Positions 15,506 to 22,792 of a DNA stretch of 23,403 nt are shown piece after piece. Where the stretch lies: assembly GCA_946403615.1 (NCBI GenBank), contig CAMJAO010000007.1, positions 1 to 23,403 of the forward strand. The letters run 5' to 3'. The DNA comes from an uncultured Prevotellaceae bacterium. GTDB lineage: Bacteria; Bacteroidota; Bacteroidia; Bacteroidales; Bacteroidaceae. Within the stretch, counting starts at the first letter, position 1; each line of letters begins with the position of its first letter. The notes beneath the pieces were generated by a model that worked only from the letters and a program-made list of their open reading frames with translations, searched no databases and was not told the DNA's origin. The translations under genes and the position numbers were made by a program.

Positions 15506-15545
15506 GTGCGCCACTGCTCGTTGAGAGTTGCGACGCACTTTTTTT
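15506..15545 (+). terminator. Distal terminator-like hairpin of the candidate RNA
   Basis: GTGCG/CGCAC closes a 23-nt interior with a small CTC/GAG stem, and T7 follows directly. A separate small hairpin, TTCCTG-A5-CAGGAA (15558-15574), sits between this and the stop of the convergent DUF4919-like gene. Confidence 0.55.
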
Positions 15546-15586
15546 GTGTCATGTTAGTTCCTGAAAAACAGGAAAGGAGCAATCGC

Positions 15587-16282
15587 CTATTTTAACATGC
15601 CGCTCTCAATTTCAAGCACACGGGTGATCTCGAAATAGATCTGAGGGCGGTCATAGTATTCGCTTTTTTCTTTCAATTCCAAAAGGTCACAATTTCCGAC
15701 CAGAGATTGAGAAGCAACCTTCCAGATATCAAGATAGTAGTACAAGAACAGGTATTCATCAGAAACCGCTGTCACATAAAACGGGTCTTCTTTTGTTCCC
15801 TCACCCGTTGTGGCTATGGTATTGAATATCCTTTGCATTCTATTGTAATACATCTGACCTTCTTCCAGAGACACGTTTACATAATTGGCCGAGTCTTTCA
15901 CCATTCTGCTTATTGAGAATGCAGCATTGGAAAGAGCTTTCAGGCTCAGAGGGTTCTTTTTGAGCAGTTCCTTTGCTCCTGCGAGGCACTCCTCGTACTT
16001 TTTCTCATTAAACAGTTTATCAAGTTCCCGACCTTCGAAAAGTTCTGTCATTGGTGTGAAATAGGATTGGCCATAGTAGGCAAATATGCGTTCATTCCAG
16101 GTCATGGCAGTGTCTATTTCATCTGCCGATAACCTCGCCACCAGATCTCTTATTCGTTGCGGGTCATTTTGAGCCGTTTTTTGCACTTCGTTCCAATCAA
16201 CTGGCATGATTTCACGTACATTCTGCGCCAGTGATGTCGCAGAAATGAAAAGAATGAATACAGATACTAATAATTGTCTCAT
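15587..16282 (-). CDS. Secreted DUF4919-like protein
   Basis: This 231-aa protein has a signal peptide (MRQLLVSVFILFISATSLAQ). The body is helical and charged (FNEKKYEECLAGAKELLKKNPLSLKALSNAAFSI region), resembling a TPR-like array. The C-terminal 65 residues (FYVTAVSDEYLFLYYY, SQSLVGNCDLLEL, QIYFEITRV) have the pattern I associate with DUF4919, a Bacteroidetes family without an assigned function. I chose the start at 16282. The longer reading to 16429 would run through the promoter at 16348-16378 and place the signal peptide inside the protein. It is convergent with the candidate RNA and stands alone. Confidence 0.7.
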   Translation of the reverse strand: MRQLLVSVFILFISATSLAQNVREIMPVDWNEVQKTAQNDPQRIRDLVARLSADEIDTAMTWNERIFAYYGQSYFTPMTELFEGRELDKLFNEKKYEECLAGAKELLKKNPLSLKALSNAAFSISRMVKDSANYVNVSLEEGQMYYNRMQRIFNTIATTGEGTKEDPFYVTAVSDEYLFLYYYLDIWKVASQSLVGNCDLLELKEKSEYYDRPQIYFEITRVLEIESGMLK

Positions 16283-16347
16283 CTTATATGTTTTTAATTG
16301 GTTATGTCTCCCAGGCACCATTATGGGGCAATGAATCAGGTTTTCTG

Positions 16348-16378
16348 CAAATATAGTTATATAATTACACATTTGCAA
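16348..16378 (-). promoter_or_regulatory. Promoter of the DUF4919-like gene
   Basis: On the minus strand TTG (16378-16376), a 20-bp spacer and TATATTTG (16355-16348) match the consensus. The start would be near 16342, giving a 60-nt leader to the ATG at 16282. Confidence 0.75.
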
Positions 16379-16666
16379 TACCACCTTGACTGTTGACACG
16401 AGCAACATCTCTAACCGATTGAGAATCACAGTGTCGCAATATAGGTTCTAATGCTTTTGACACATGTCACAATGATGGGGGGGCATACATTTTTGTGCCG
16501 CAGGTTTTTGGGAATAAAAAAAAGAAGTATTTTTGTATGCTCAATAAGACTTTTGAGGCCGTCTCCCCAACTTTCCAAGGAGGAGGGGGGCGTTGTCTTT
16601 TTTTGTCTTGGATGTTTTCTAAGACAAACTGTTATTTTCAAAAGAAAACACTACAACAATATTACC
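16379..16666. other. Spacer between the DUF4919-like gene and ispF
   Basis: No gene is visible. It holds a G7 tract (16475-16482 area), a possible plus-strand promoter (TTTG 16507-16510, 17-bp spacer, TATTTTTG 16528-16535), a CTCC...GGAG patch with a long G-run (16562-16590), and an 8-bp stem, TTTGTCTT (16602-16609) with AAGACAAA (16621-16628), that may mark the 3' end of the ispF transcript. The mononucleotide runs are unusual beside the neighbouring genes. Confidence 0.45.
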
Positions 16667-17143
16667 CTAAACCTTCTCTATCAATGCGACAGCATAGGCA
16701 CTGATGCCTTCCTGACGGCCAGTAAAGCCCAGTTTTTCGGTCGTGGTGGCTTTGACGCTGACACAATCGGGGTCAATGCCGATGACGCTTGCCATACATT
16801 CACACATGGCAGGGATATGAGGATTGAGTTTGGGCTTTTCGGCGCATACGGTGGCGTCGATATTGACCACATGATAACCTTTTTCGGCAATGATACGGAT
16901 GGTGTCGCGCAGGATGATTTTACTGTCCATGTCGAGCGTGGCATCTGAGGTGTCGGGGAAATGATAACCGATGTCGCGCATGTTGGCAGCGCCGAGAATG
17001 GCGTCGCAGATGGCGTGTATGAGCACATCTGCGTCGCTGTGCCCCAACAGGCCCAGCGTATGGGGTATCTTGATGCCGCCCAACCACAGGTCGCGGCCTT
17101 CAACCAACTGATGGACATCATAGCCCATTCCTACACGTATCAT
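16667..17143 (-). CDS. ispF: 2-C-methyl-D-erythritol 2,4-cyclodiphosphate synthase
   Basis: This 158-aa cytoplasmic enzyme of the MEP isoprenoid pathway converts CDP-methylerythritol 2-phosphate into the cyclodiphosphate with release of CMP. It has the metal ligands Asp9 and His11 (GYDVH) and His43 (LIHAICDAILGA), the LGHSDADV loop at 33-40, and the C-terminal TTTEKLGFTGRQEGI motif. Length and motifs are standard for the homotrimeric enzyme. It follows porV on the same strand after 103 bp of repeats and hairpins, so it could be read through from porU-porV or have its own unrecognised promoter. Confidence 0.97.
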   Translation of the reverse strand: MIRVGMGYDVHQLVEGRDLWLGGIKIPHTLGLLGHSDADVLIHAICDAILGAANMRDIGYHFPDTSDATLDMDSKIILRDTIRIIAEKGYHVVNIDATVCAEKPKLNPHIPAMCECMASVIGIDPDCVSVKATTTEKLGFTGRQEGISAYAVALIEKV

Positions 17144-17146
17144 TGG

Positions 17147-17174
17147 GATTTGAGGTTTGAGATTTGAGATTTGT
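17147..17174. repeat. Four 7-bp tandem units upstream of ispF
   Basis: GATTTGA, GGTTTGA, GATTTGA, GATTTGT lie end to end, starting 4 bp before the ispF ATG (minus strand). This is a short heptamer array of the kind also seen upstream of porU. Confidence 0.75.
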
Positions 17175-17178
17175 CGGT

Positions 17179-17210
17179 GCCCCTCGACCTTCTGGAAGGC
17201 TACGTGGGGC
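17179..17210. repeat. Nested hairpin in the porV-ispF spacer
   Basis: GCCCC (17179-17183) pairs with GGGGC (17206-17210), enclosing CCTTC-TG-GAAGG (17188-17199). A further dyad, TCACTC (17216-17221) with GAGTGA (17231-17236), lies next to it. No T-run follows on the minus strand, so RNA processing or partial attenuation is more likely than full termination. Confidence 0.5.
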
Positions 17211-17246
17211 GAGCTTCACTCAGAATGGAGGAGTGAGGTGATACTT

Positions 17247-18425
17247 TTATCTTCTCTTAAACAGATCCTTGATGCCGTCCATATCGAAGGAAAGAGTGAA
17301 ACGGAGTGTCTGGTCGAGAGGGTTGCTCTTCGCCGTAGCGATGACATAACCAGCATCGAGAGAGAAGACACTCATCTTGAATCCCGCGCCCACGGTGAAG
17401 TATTTTCGGTTACCCTTGTTCTCGCTCTCATGATGATAACCCGCACGGATGGAGAACTGGTCGTGATAAACGTATTCGGCACCCACGCTCCATTGTATCT
17501 CTTGCAGTTCCTCTTTCGTGCCGTTGGGCGCGTCGCCGAAACTCTTGAAGATACCGCTGATACTCGACACATCGTAATAATCCTTCTGCACACGCTCCTG
17601 ATAGTCCTCAGTCGTCTCACCGTCTTTCTGTTTGGGATAGGTGGGCACGAGCAATTTATTGGCATCGGCAGCGATGGTGAAACGGTTGTATTCATCTACA
17701 GGCACCATGAGCGAAGCACCGAGGCGCATATTGGTGGGGATGAACTCACTGTTGTCGTCGCCACCAAAGGAGATTTTACTACCTATATTGCTGATGTTCA
17801 GACCCAAGCCCAATTGGCACTCACGCGAGCCGATATTGAGATAGTCTTGATAGTAACAGGCCACATCGGCAGCGAAAGCCGAACCCGGGGCCGTATCTTC
17901 GGTATAATCGTAGGTCAGGTCGGAGTAAATCCATCGCACGGCAGCACCCAGTGAGAATTTCTCGCTGAGCATGCGCGAATAAGCCACGTCGAGCGACATC
18001 TCATAGGGGTTGATGGTCATATCATTGCCGCCATCCATCGAACTGCTGGTATAAACCTCGCCCAATGAGAAATAGCGAAGCGAACCCGACACAGCACTGT
18101 AGTCGCCGATACGGTAATATCCGGCAAGATAGGCCAGGTCCATGTCGTTGACCAACTGACGCAACCATGGGGTGTAGTTGAGCGCCACGCCTGCCCTTGA
18201 AATGGTGAAGGGATATTTGGCGGGGTTCCAGTACTGCGACACGACATCGGGGTCTGTGGCTGCACCCACATCACCCATACCTGCCGAGCGGGCATCGGGA
18301 GCGATGGTCTGCGATGTGACCGAGTTATTGACGGGATTGAACATGTCCTCCTTGTTCTGCGCCGCGACAGTCGTCGCCAGGCAGAGGAATGCCGTCAGAA
18401 TGTATATTCTCATTATCTTCTTCAT
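17247..18425 (-). CDS. porV: T9SS outer-membrane shuttle protein PorV (LptO)
   Basis: This 392-aa FadL-like outer-membrane beta-barrel is predicted to collect substrates from the T9SS translocon and carry them to the PorU attachment complex. The signal peptide (about 1-22, TTVAAQ) is followed by the family start TSQTIAPDARSAGMGDVGAATDPD and WNPAKYPF. Alternating amphipathic strands run through to FTLSFDMDGIKDLFKRR at the end. The length matches P. gingivalis PorV, which from memory is about 390 aa. It lies 46 bp after porU with no promoter in the gap, so the two are very likely co-transcribed. Confidence 0.93.
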   Translation of the reverse strand: MKKIMRIYILTAFLCLATTVAAQNKEDMFNPVNNSVTSQTIAPDARSAGMGDVGAATDPDVVSQYWNPAKYPFTISRAGVALNYTPWLRQLVNDMDLAYLAGYYRIGDYSAVSGSLRYFSLGEVYTSSSMDGGNDMTINPYEMSLDVAYSRMLSEKFSLGAAVRWIYSDLTYDYTEDTAPGSAFAADVACYYQDYLNIGSRECQLGLGLNISNIGSKISFGGDDNSEFIPTNMRLGASLMVPVDEYNRFTIAADANKLLVPTYPKQKDGETTEDYQERVQKDYYDVSSISGIFKSFGDAPNGTKEELQEIQWSVGAEYVYHDQFSIRAGYHHESENKGNRKYFTVGAGFKMSVFSLDAGYVIATAKSNPLDQTLRFTLSFDMDGIKDLFKRR

Positions 18426-18471
18426 GTCAGATTTGGATAAAGCGTTTGATGATAATAACGAAAGGAAGTGG

Positions 18472-21400
18472 CTAATTATTGCCTACGATGATGAGTTTCT
18501 TGGCTTTTGAGGCTTGCGTGCTGCCGTCGGTGCTGACCAAAACGCGGTAGAGATAGACACCGGTTTGCAGTCTGCGGCCGCCGTCGACGGTCAAATCCCA
18601 GTCCACGGTATAGGTATCGCCCGTTGACACACCCGTCTCTGCATGCTGCCACAGCAAGCGTCCGCTCATGTCGAAAATCTCGATTTCCACGTCCATGGCA
18701 CTGCCTGTGCGGTCATGATTGACGATGAACGTGGTGGTGGTTCGTGCGGGATTTTCCGTGCAACTGACGCCGAAGAGCGTGGGTTGCAAACCTTTCACCA
18801 CATTAAACGACAATTGGGCTGTGGAAGAATTATTCAGGATATCCCATACGCGGAAGAGCAGTTGATGGCGTCCCGGTTCCAATTCGGGTATGCTGTAGAA
18901 GGTGGTACCCGATGTGTAATTTCCGAAATCGAAGGTGAAATTGTCATTGAGGTTGTAGGTGCGCGCCATCTGACCGTCAATGATGAGTTCCATATCATGG
19001 CCTATGCCTGCTCCTGAGGCGTTGATGCCGTCTTTGTCATTCACCTTGGCCACGAAATAGGGTGTGGCGTTGACATTGCCTCCGTCAGTGAACGATGGTG
19101 AGTTGAGATAACAATATATCGACGGGCCGATGCCATCGCTGACGATTTCTGCGCTGCCATAGACATAGAAGCGGTCGTACGCTCCATGTGCCGTTTTGTC
19201 ATGCTGTTTGTTGACGGCATGCAGATTGATCAGTCCCGTGCCCTCTGTATTGTTGATATCCATGGGCACGGCAAAGGTGAAGGCGAACTTACCCGCATGG
19301 ATGCTGTCGCTGCCGTTGAAGAGTATTTTCTGGCGGTCGTAGAACGTGAACGGCGTTGAGGTCTCATTTTTGTTGTTGACTTTGCATACAATGAGTTCGC
19401 GCGTGTCGCGCACAGTGGCGCTGACCAGTCCGTTGAACGCCTCGTCGGTCAATCCGTCAGCGTTCTCCACATGTCCGGCCACCCTCACAACCGACCCGGC
19501 ACCCAGTACGGGCATATAGCCGTCTTCCACTTTCTTTCCGTTGATGCTGTCAATGACCACCGTCTGCGTGGGCAGATGAAGGGTCAGCGCGGGGTCGCCC
19601 AGCAATGAATATTGCAATTTATTGTTTGACGTGTCCTCGCCCGACGTGATGAGGTAATTCTTGGTGACACGGGCTGCCTCGCCGATAGAGAGGGGCTTTC
19701 CGTCGACGGTGCTCAGCACATTACGGATAAAGGCACGGTTGATGACTTTGTTGTAATTGGTCCATACCTTTCTGGTAGTCCCAAAGAAGGCCATGGCACC
19801 ACCCTTGCTGTTGAGCACGCATTCCTCACCGATATTCGTCACAGGACCGTCGAACGGCATGATGTCGCATGACGCTGTGACCCACAACGGCAAGTTCTTG
19901 TTGTTGAACTGCTGGAAATCGGAGAGTTTCAACACGCGCTCATGCGAGATGCTAATTTCCGAGCCGTGGCCTCCATAGTCGATGATGAGCGCACCTTCGG
20001 CCTGCTGCTGCTTGATGGCTTTCGACACCTCGGGATAAGAATTACCCACCGACGACGTGCTCATCTTGTAAGCATCCCACATCACACGCTTGACATGATA
20101 CCCCGGGTAGGTGGTCTCGATGTTGTCTGCCACGGCGTTGACGTCTATCATGTGGGTGTTGTTGTCACCGTCGTCGCCGAGGAACATGACAACATTCTGC
20201 CACGATCCGGCATTGTCATTTTCCGCAAAGGCGATGGTCTTATCCACCATCACCTTTGCCTCGACCTCGTATCTGACAGGAAAGCGGCCTACAGCCACAT
20301 CCAATTTGTCACGGTACTGCGGACTGGTACCCTCGCCATCGTCGAGCAGGCAGAAGAATCCGTCGTCAACATAGCAATCGACATGACTGAAGGAATTCTC
20401 GCTCTCATAGCACAGAAGGAAATCGTCGGCAGAGAAATTGCGGCATTCCGGAGTAAGCATGCGGTTGTCCCAGAGACAATCGCCGAAAAGCATCAGATAG
20501 CGCGGCATGTCGGCCTCGGTCTCAGCGCGGTCGTAGAGCATCTTCAGATAACGCCGGTAAGCATTGGCGTCGGGTGTGCCGCTGCCGAACTCGTTGAACA
20601 ACTCATCGGCCGGCACGATGCGTACGCGCAGACTGTCGTGGCTGACGTGGAAATCGGCCAACCGCTGTGCCTGCACGCGCAACTGCTGCGAAGTGGGTAT
20701 GATGATGACCATGTCGGCAGGTCCGTCGGCATGGAGGTCTTGGTTGGTGATATTATACACATATTCGGCTGCGGGTTTGGATGAGGAGAGCGCAGGCGCA
20801 TCGCGCATGTCGGGTGTATAGACATCAATATAGTCGAGGCGCACAGGTCCTCCGGATTTTGTGGTCAGCCGCACCACATTCTGGTCTTTCAGGTCTGGGA
20901 TGTCGAACGTGCCGATGGCCTGATTGCCCTCATCTGTGTCTTTGAGAGAGAAAGAGAGCGTGCCGACCACCGAATCGTTGACCTCTATCTGTACGCTGCT
21001 GGCGGTTCCCCCTGCCACGCAAACAGCGATTTTTCCGTCAGAGCGGCGGCCCGCCCTTCCTACGGTATATTCTTTGGATGCGCCGAGGGCGATGGGGGTG
21101 TTCTCAAAAAGGTTTCGTCCGCCATAAAACAGCGCGTAATTATCCACCTCGTGCAGCACATGGTAGTCGGCAGGCGCAGGATAGAACGAACTGACAAACT
21201 CCGCGCTATCTACGGAGAGGGGCTCACCGTCAGATTCTGTGATAAAATAATAACCGTAGTCAGAATAGGGATTGCGCGTACGGCGCATGGTCGCCGGCGA
21301 TTGCCATGTGACGGACCCTTGACCATAGAAGAGCCTACGGCCGTTGACCGTGCATGTGGGTATTTCTTTCAAGTCGTCAAGCGCCTGTAAGGTTTCACCG

Positions 21401-22014
21401 TCAAGGGCCTCGTTTTGCAACGCGCCGCCATATCCGTAAATTTTCACACGGTTGAAATCAGAAAAACCGGCCTTTTTCACCACTTCGGGTGTTAATTGAT
21501 AAACCCCCGAGGAGGCAACGCTGATTTTCGCCCACCGTCCTTCAGCAAGCACGGAATGGTCGGCATAGCGAGATGCCGCCTCAGAAGCCCTCGAAGAAGC
21601 CCGTAGGGAGGGTTTCTTTGCCCGTGAATCGACGCGGAGCATGAAACTGGCCATGATACGGTATTTGCCCGATTGTTTCACCAAGGGCACGAAACTGACC
21701 TCTAAGGCCCCTTTCTTACGCGACACCACCAATTGCGTGCTGATGTCAGGCCATGGAGGCAACTCCTCGGATGTGACGGCATGATAACGCGCCACATCGC
21801 TATTGTTCATCTCCACATATTCGGGATAGTCGATGGTGACGAAATAGAGAGAGTCGGCATAGTGCTCATCTAAGGGCACAGAATAGGTGAAACGGGGCAG
21901 CACCGAGTCGATGCTCACCTCGCCAGCGGTCAGATTAAAAAACCGCTGGGCACCGGCACTCATCACACTGAGCACCAGCACCATCATCACCAAGATATAT
22001 CGTTTGTATGCCAT
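18472..22014 (-). CDS. porU: T9SS sortase-like C25 peptidase PorU
   Basis: This 1180-aa surface protein cleaves the C-terminal sorting domain from T9SS cargo and attaches the cargo to A-type LPS. The signal peptide covers about 1-22 (MSAGAQ). A long N-terminal prodomain-like region precedes the gingipain-like C25 domain at about 434-800. The dyad is visible: His683 in YGGHGSE and Cys716 in TASCDIMPF, 33 residues apart as in the gingipains. An Ig-like region follows, and then PorU's own C-terminal domain at about 1090-1180 (IFDMSGRLLW, TGVYLYRVLVS). The length is close to P. gingivalis PorU. An 11-unit heptamer repeat fills the gap to the upstream gene, so the mRNA leader is AAGARGC-type purine-rich sequence running up to the ATG. 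Confidence 0.95.
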   Translation of the reverse strand: MAYKRYILVMMVLVLSVMSAGAQRFFNLTAGEVSIDSVLPRFTYSVPLDEHYADSLYFVTIDYPEYVEMNNSDVARYHAVTSEELPPWPDISTQLVVSRKKGALEVSFVPLVKQSGKYRIMASFMLRVDSRAKKPSLRASSRASEAASRYADHSVLAEGRWAKISVASSGVYQLTPEVVKKAGFSDFNRVKIYGYGGALQNEALDGETLQALDDLKEIPTCTVNGRRLFYGQGSVTWQSPATMRRTRNPYSDYGYYFITESDGEPLSVDSAEFVSSFYPAPADYHVLHEVDNYALFYGGRNLFENTPIALGASKEYTVGRAGRRSDGKIAVCVAGGTASSVQIEVNDSVVGTLSFSLKDTDEGNQAIGTFDIPDLKDQNVVRLTTKSGGPVRLDYIDVYTPDMRDAPALSSSKPAAEYVYNITNQDLHADGPADMVIIIPTSQQLRVQAQRLADFHVSHDSLRVRIVPADELFNEFGSGTPDANAYRRYLKMLYDRAETEADMPRYLMLFGDCLWDNRMLTPECRNFSADDFLLCYESENSFSHVDCYVDDGFFCLLDDGEGTSPQYRDKLDVAVGRFPVRYEVEAKVMVDKTIAFAENDNAGSWQNVVMFLGDDGDNNTHMIDVNAVADNIETTYPGYHVKRVMWDAYKMSTSSVGNSYPEVSKAIKQQQAEGALIIDYGGHGSEISISHERVLKLSDFQQFNNKNLPLWVTASCDIMPFDGPVTNIGEECVLNSKGGAMAFFGTTRKVWTNYNKVINRAFIRNVLSTVDGKPLSIGEAARVTKNYLITSGEDTSNNKLQYSLLGDPALTLHLPTQTVVIDSINGKKVEDGYMPVLGAGSVVRVAGHVENADGLTDEAFNGLVSATVRDTRELIVCKVNNKNETSTPFTFYDRQKILFNGSDSIHAGKFAFTFAVPMDINNTEGTGLINLHAVNKQHDKTAHGAYDRFYVYGSAEIVSDGIGPSIYCYLNSPSFTDGGNVNATPYFVAKVNDKDGINASGAGIGHDMELIIDGQMARTYNLNDNFTFDFGNYTSGTTFYSIPELEPGRHQLLFRVWDILNNSSTAQLSFNVVKGLQPTLFGVSCTENPARTTTTFIVNHDRTGSAMDVEIEIFDMSGRLLWQHAETGVSTGDTYTVDWDLTVDGGRRLQTGVYLYRVLVSTDGSTQASKAKKLIIVGNN

Positions 22015-22091
22015 TCTTCTTGCCTCTTGCTTCTTGCTTCTTGCCTCTTGCCTCTTACTTCTTGCTTCTTGCCTCTTACCCCTTGCTTCTT
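22015..22091. repeat. Eleven-unit heptamer array upstream of porU
   Basis: 77 bp made of 11 tandem 7-bp units with consensus GCYTCTT on the plus strand (AAGARGC on the coding strand). It fills essentially all of the 79-bp gap between the upstream gene's stop and the porU ATG. Copy number could vary by slippage. The purine-rich transcript beside the ATG might affect ribosome loading. Confidence 0.85.
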
Positions 22092-22093
22092 GC

Positions 22094-22711
22094 CTATTTC
22101 ACCCTGAAGTCCAGGACTTTTTCATCTTTCAGGAAGCCCTCCAAGTGGTCATTGATATGAACAGGCCCTACGCCTGCTGGGGTACCTGTATAGAGCAAAT
22201 CGCCCGTTTTCAGCGTGAAAAACCGGCTGATATAGGCTATCAGCTCATCTATCTGATAGAGCATGTCGGCCGTGCATCCTTTTTGTACGGTCTGCCCGTT
22301 GATATCGAGTCTGAACGGGACGTTTTGCACATCACCGCATTGCTCCTTGTCAATCCAGTCGCCGATGACCGCCGAGCCGTCAAAGCCCTTGCACAACTCC
22401 CATGGCAATCCCTGCTCGCGCAATCGCTGTTGTAAGTCACGGGCGGTGAAATCGATTCCCACGGTCAACGCGTCATAATAGCGATGTGCAAACCTTGCAG
22501 GAATGCCTTTACCCAAACGGCTGATGCGCACCACCACTTCCGTCTCGTAATCGACACGCCCCATTTCTTCGGGCAGGAAAAACGGCTTGTGGTTTTTCAG
22601 CAGCGCGGAGTCGGCCTTGGTGAAGATGACAGGCTCTTCCGTTTTATTTAACGTACCATGCAGTTCTTTATTGTGCAAGGCATAGTTCATTCCAACCGCA
22701 AAAATCTTCAT
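22094..22711 (-). CDS. Fumarylacetoacetate hydrolase family (FAHD1-like) enzyme
   Basis: This 205-aa cytoplasmic enzyme belongs to the FAH superfamily, whose short members act as acylpyruvate hydrolases, oxaloacetate decarboxylases or related isomerases. The metal site is intact: Glu56 and Glu58 (DYETEVVV) and Asp87 (GIDFTARDLQ). KGFDGSAVIGDW (108-119) and the C-terminal TGTPAGVGPV are also typical. The substrate cannot be predicted. It lies between tsf and porU on the same strand. The gap upstream holds a hairpin and the gap downstream only the heptamer array, so read-through into porU is plausible. Confidence 0.88.
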   Translation of the reverse strand: MKIFAVGMNYALHNKELHGTLNKTEEPVIFTKADSALLKNHKPFFLPEEMGRVDYETEVVVRISRLGKGIPARFAHRYYDALTVGIDFTARDLQQRLREQGLPWELCKGFDGSAVIGDWIDKEQCGDVQNVPFRLDINGQTVQKGCTADMLYQIDELIAYISRFFTLKTGDLLYTGTPAGVGPVHINDHLEGFLKDEKVLDFRVK

Positions 22712-22739
22712 TTGTCAAATTTTTAACAATTATAAAGCA

Positions 22740-22768
22740 GTAGAGACGCCACACAGTGACGTCTCTAC
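22740..22768. repeat. GTAGAGACG palindrome between tsf and the FAH gene
   Basis: GTAGAGACG (22740-22748) pairs with CGTCTCTAC (22760-22768), with an inner CAC/GTG stem past a C-A mismatch. It may end most tsf transcripts, although no strong T-run follows on the minus strand. Palindromes with the GTAGAGACG edge occur as dispersed repeats in several bacteria, from memory. Confidence 0.65.
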
Positions 22769-22792
22769 ACACTTATTGAGATAAAAAGTCAA

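Larger units (their letters stand above)
15345..15545 (+). ncRNA. Candidate small RNA, about 130 or 200 nt
   Basis: A strong promoter starts transcription near 15345. The region has no convincing reading frame. The first 95 nt are AT-rich with recurring TTTAGGTT/TTAAG words. At 15442-15467 lies a hairpin, CAATGG...CCATTG, with an inner GGCC/GGTT stem capped by a GTGA (GNRA-type) loop, followed by T7 (15469-15475). A second stem, GTGCG (15506-15510) with CGCAC (15534-15538), is followed by T7 (15539-15545). The RNA could therefore end at either place. I considered 6S RNA (the Bacteroidales-1 class), but no long closing stem between the two ends is visible. I cannot assign it to a family. It could also be an inactive remnant. 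Confidence 0.5.

Noticed and set aside
15345..15545. Assignment of the candidate RNA as 6S RNA, tmRNA or SRP RNA
   Set aside because: No long end-to-end stem (6S), no tRNA-like ends or tag frame (tmRNA), and no conserved SRP loop could be seen by eye. It is kept as an unassigned RNA.
17157..17954. A 265-codon plus-strand reading frame
   Set aside because: It is antisense to porV and starts inside the heptamer repeat. It has no promoter and no recognisable motif.
19942..20784. A 280-codon plus-strand reading frame inside porU
   Set aside because: It is antisense to the C25 domain of PorU. Its His/Val-rich composition is what the opposite strand of a GC-rich gene gives.
22015..22091. Possible CRISPR array
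   Set aside because: The units are 7 bp with no spacers and no cas genes nearby, so this is a simple tandem repeat.
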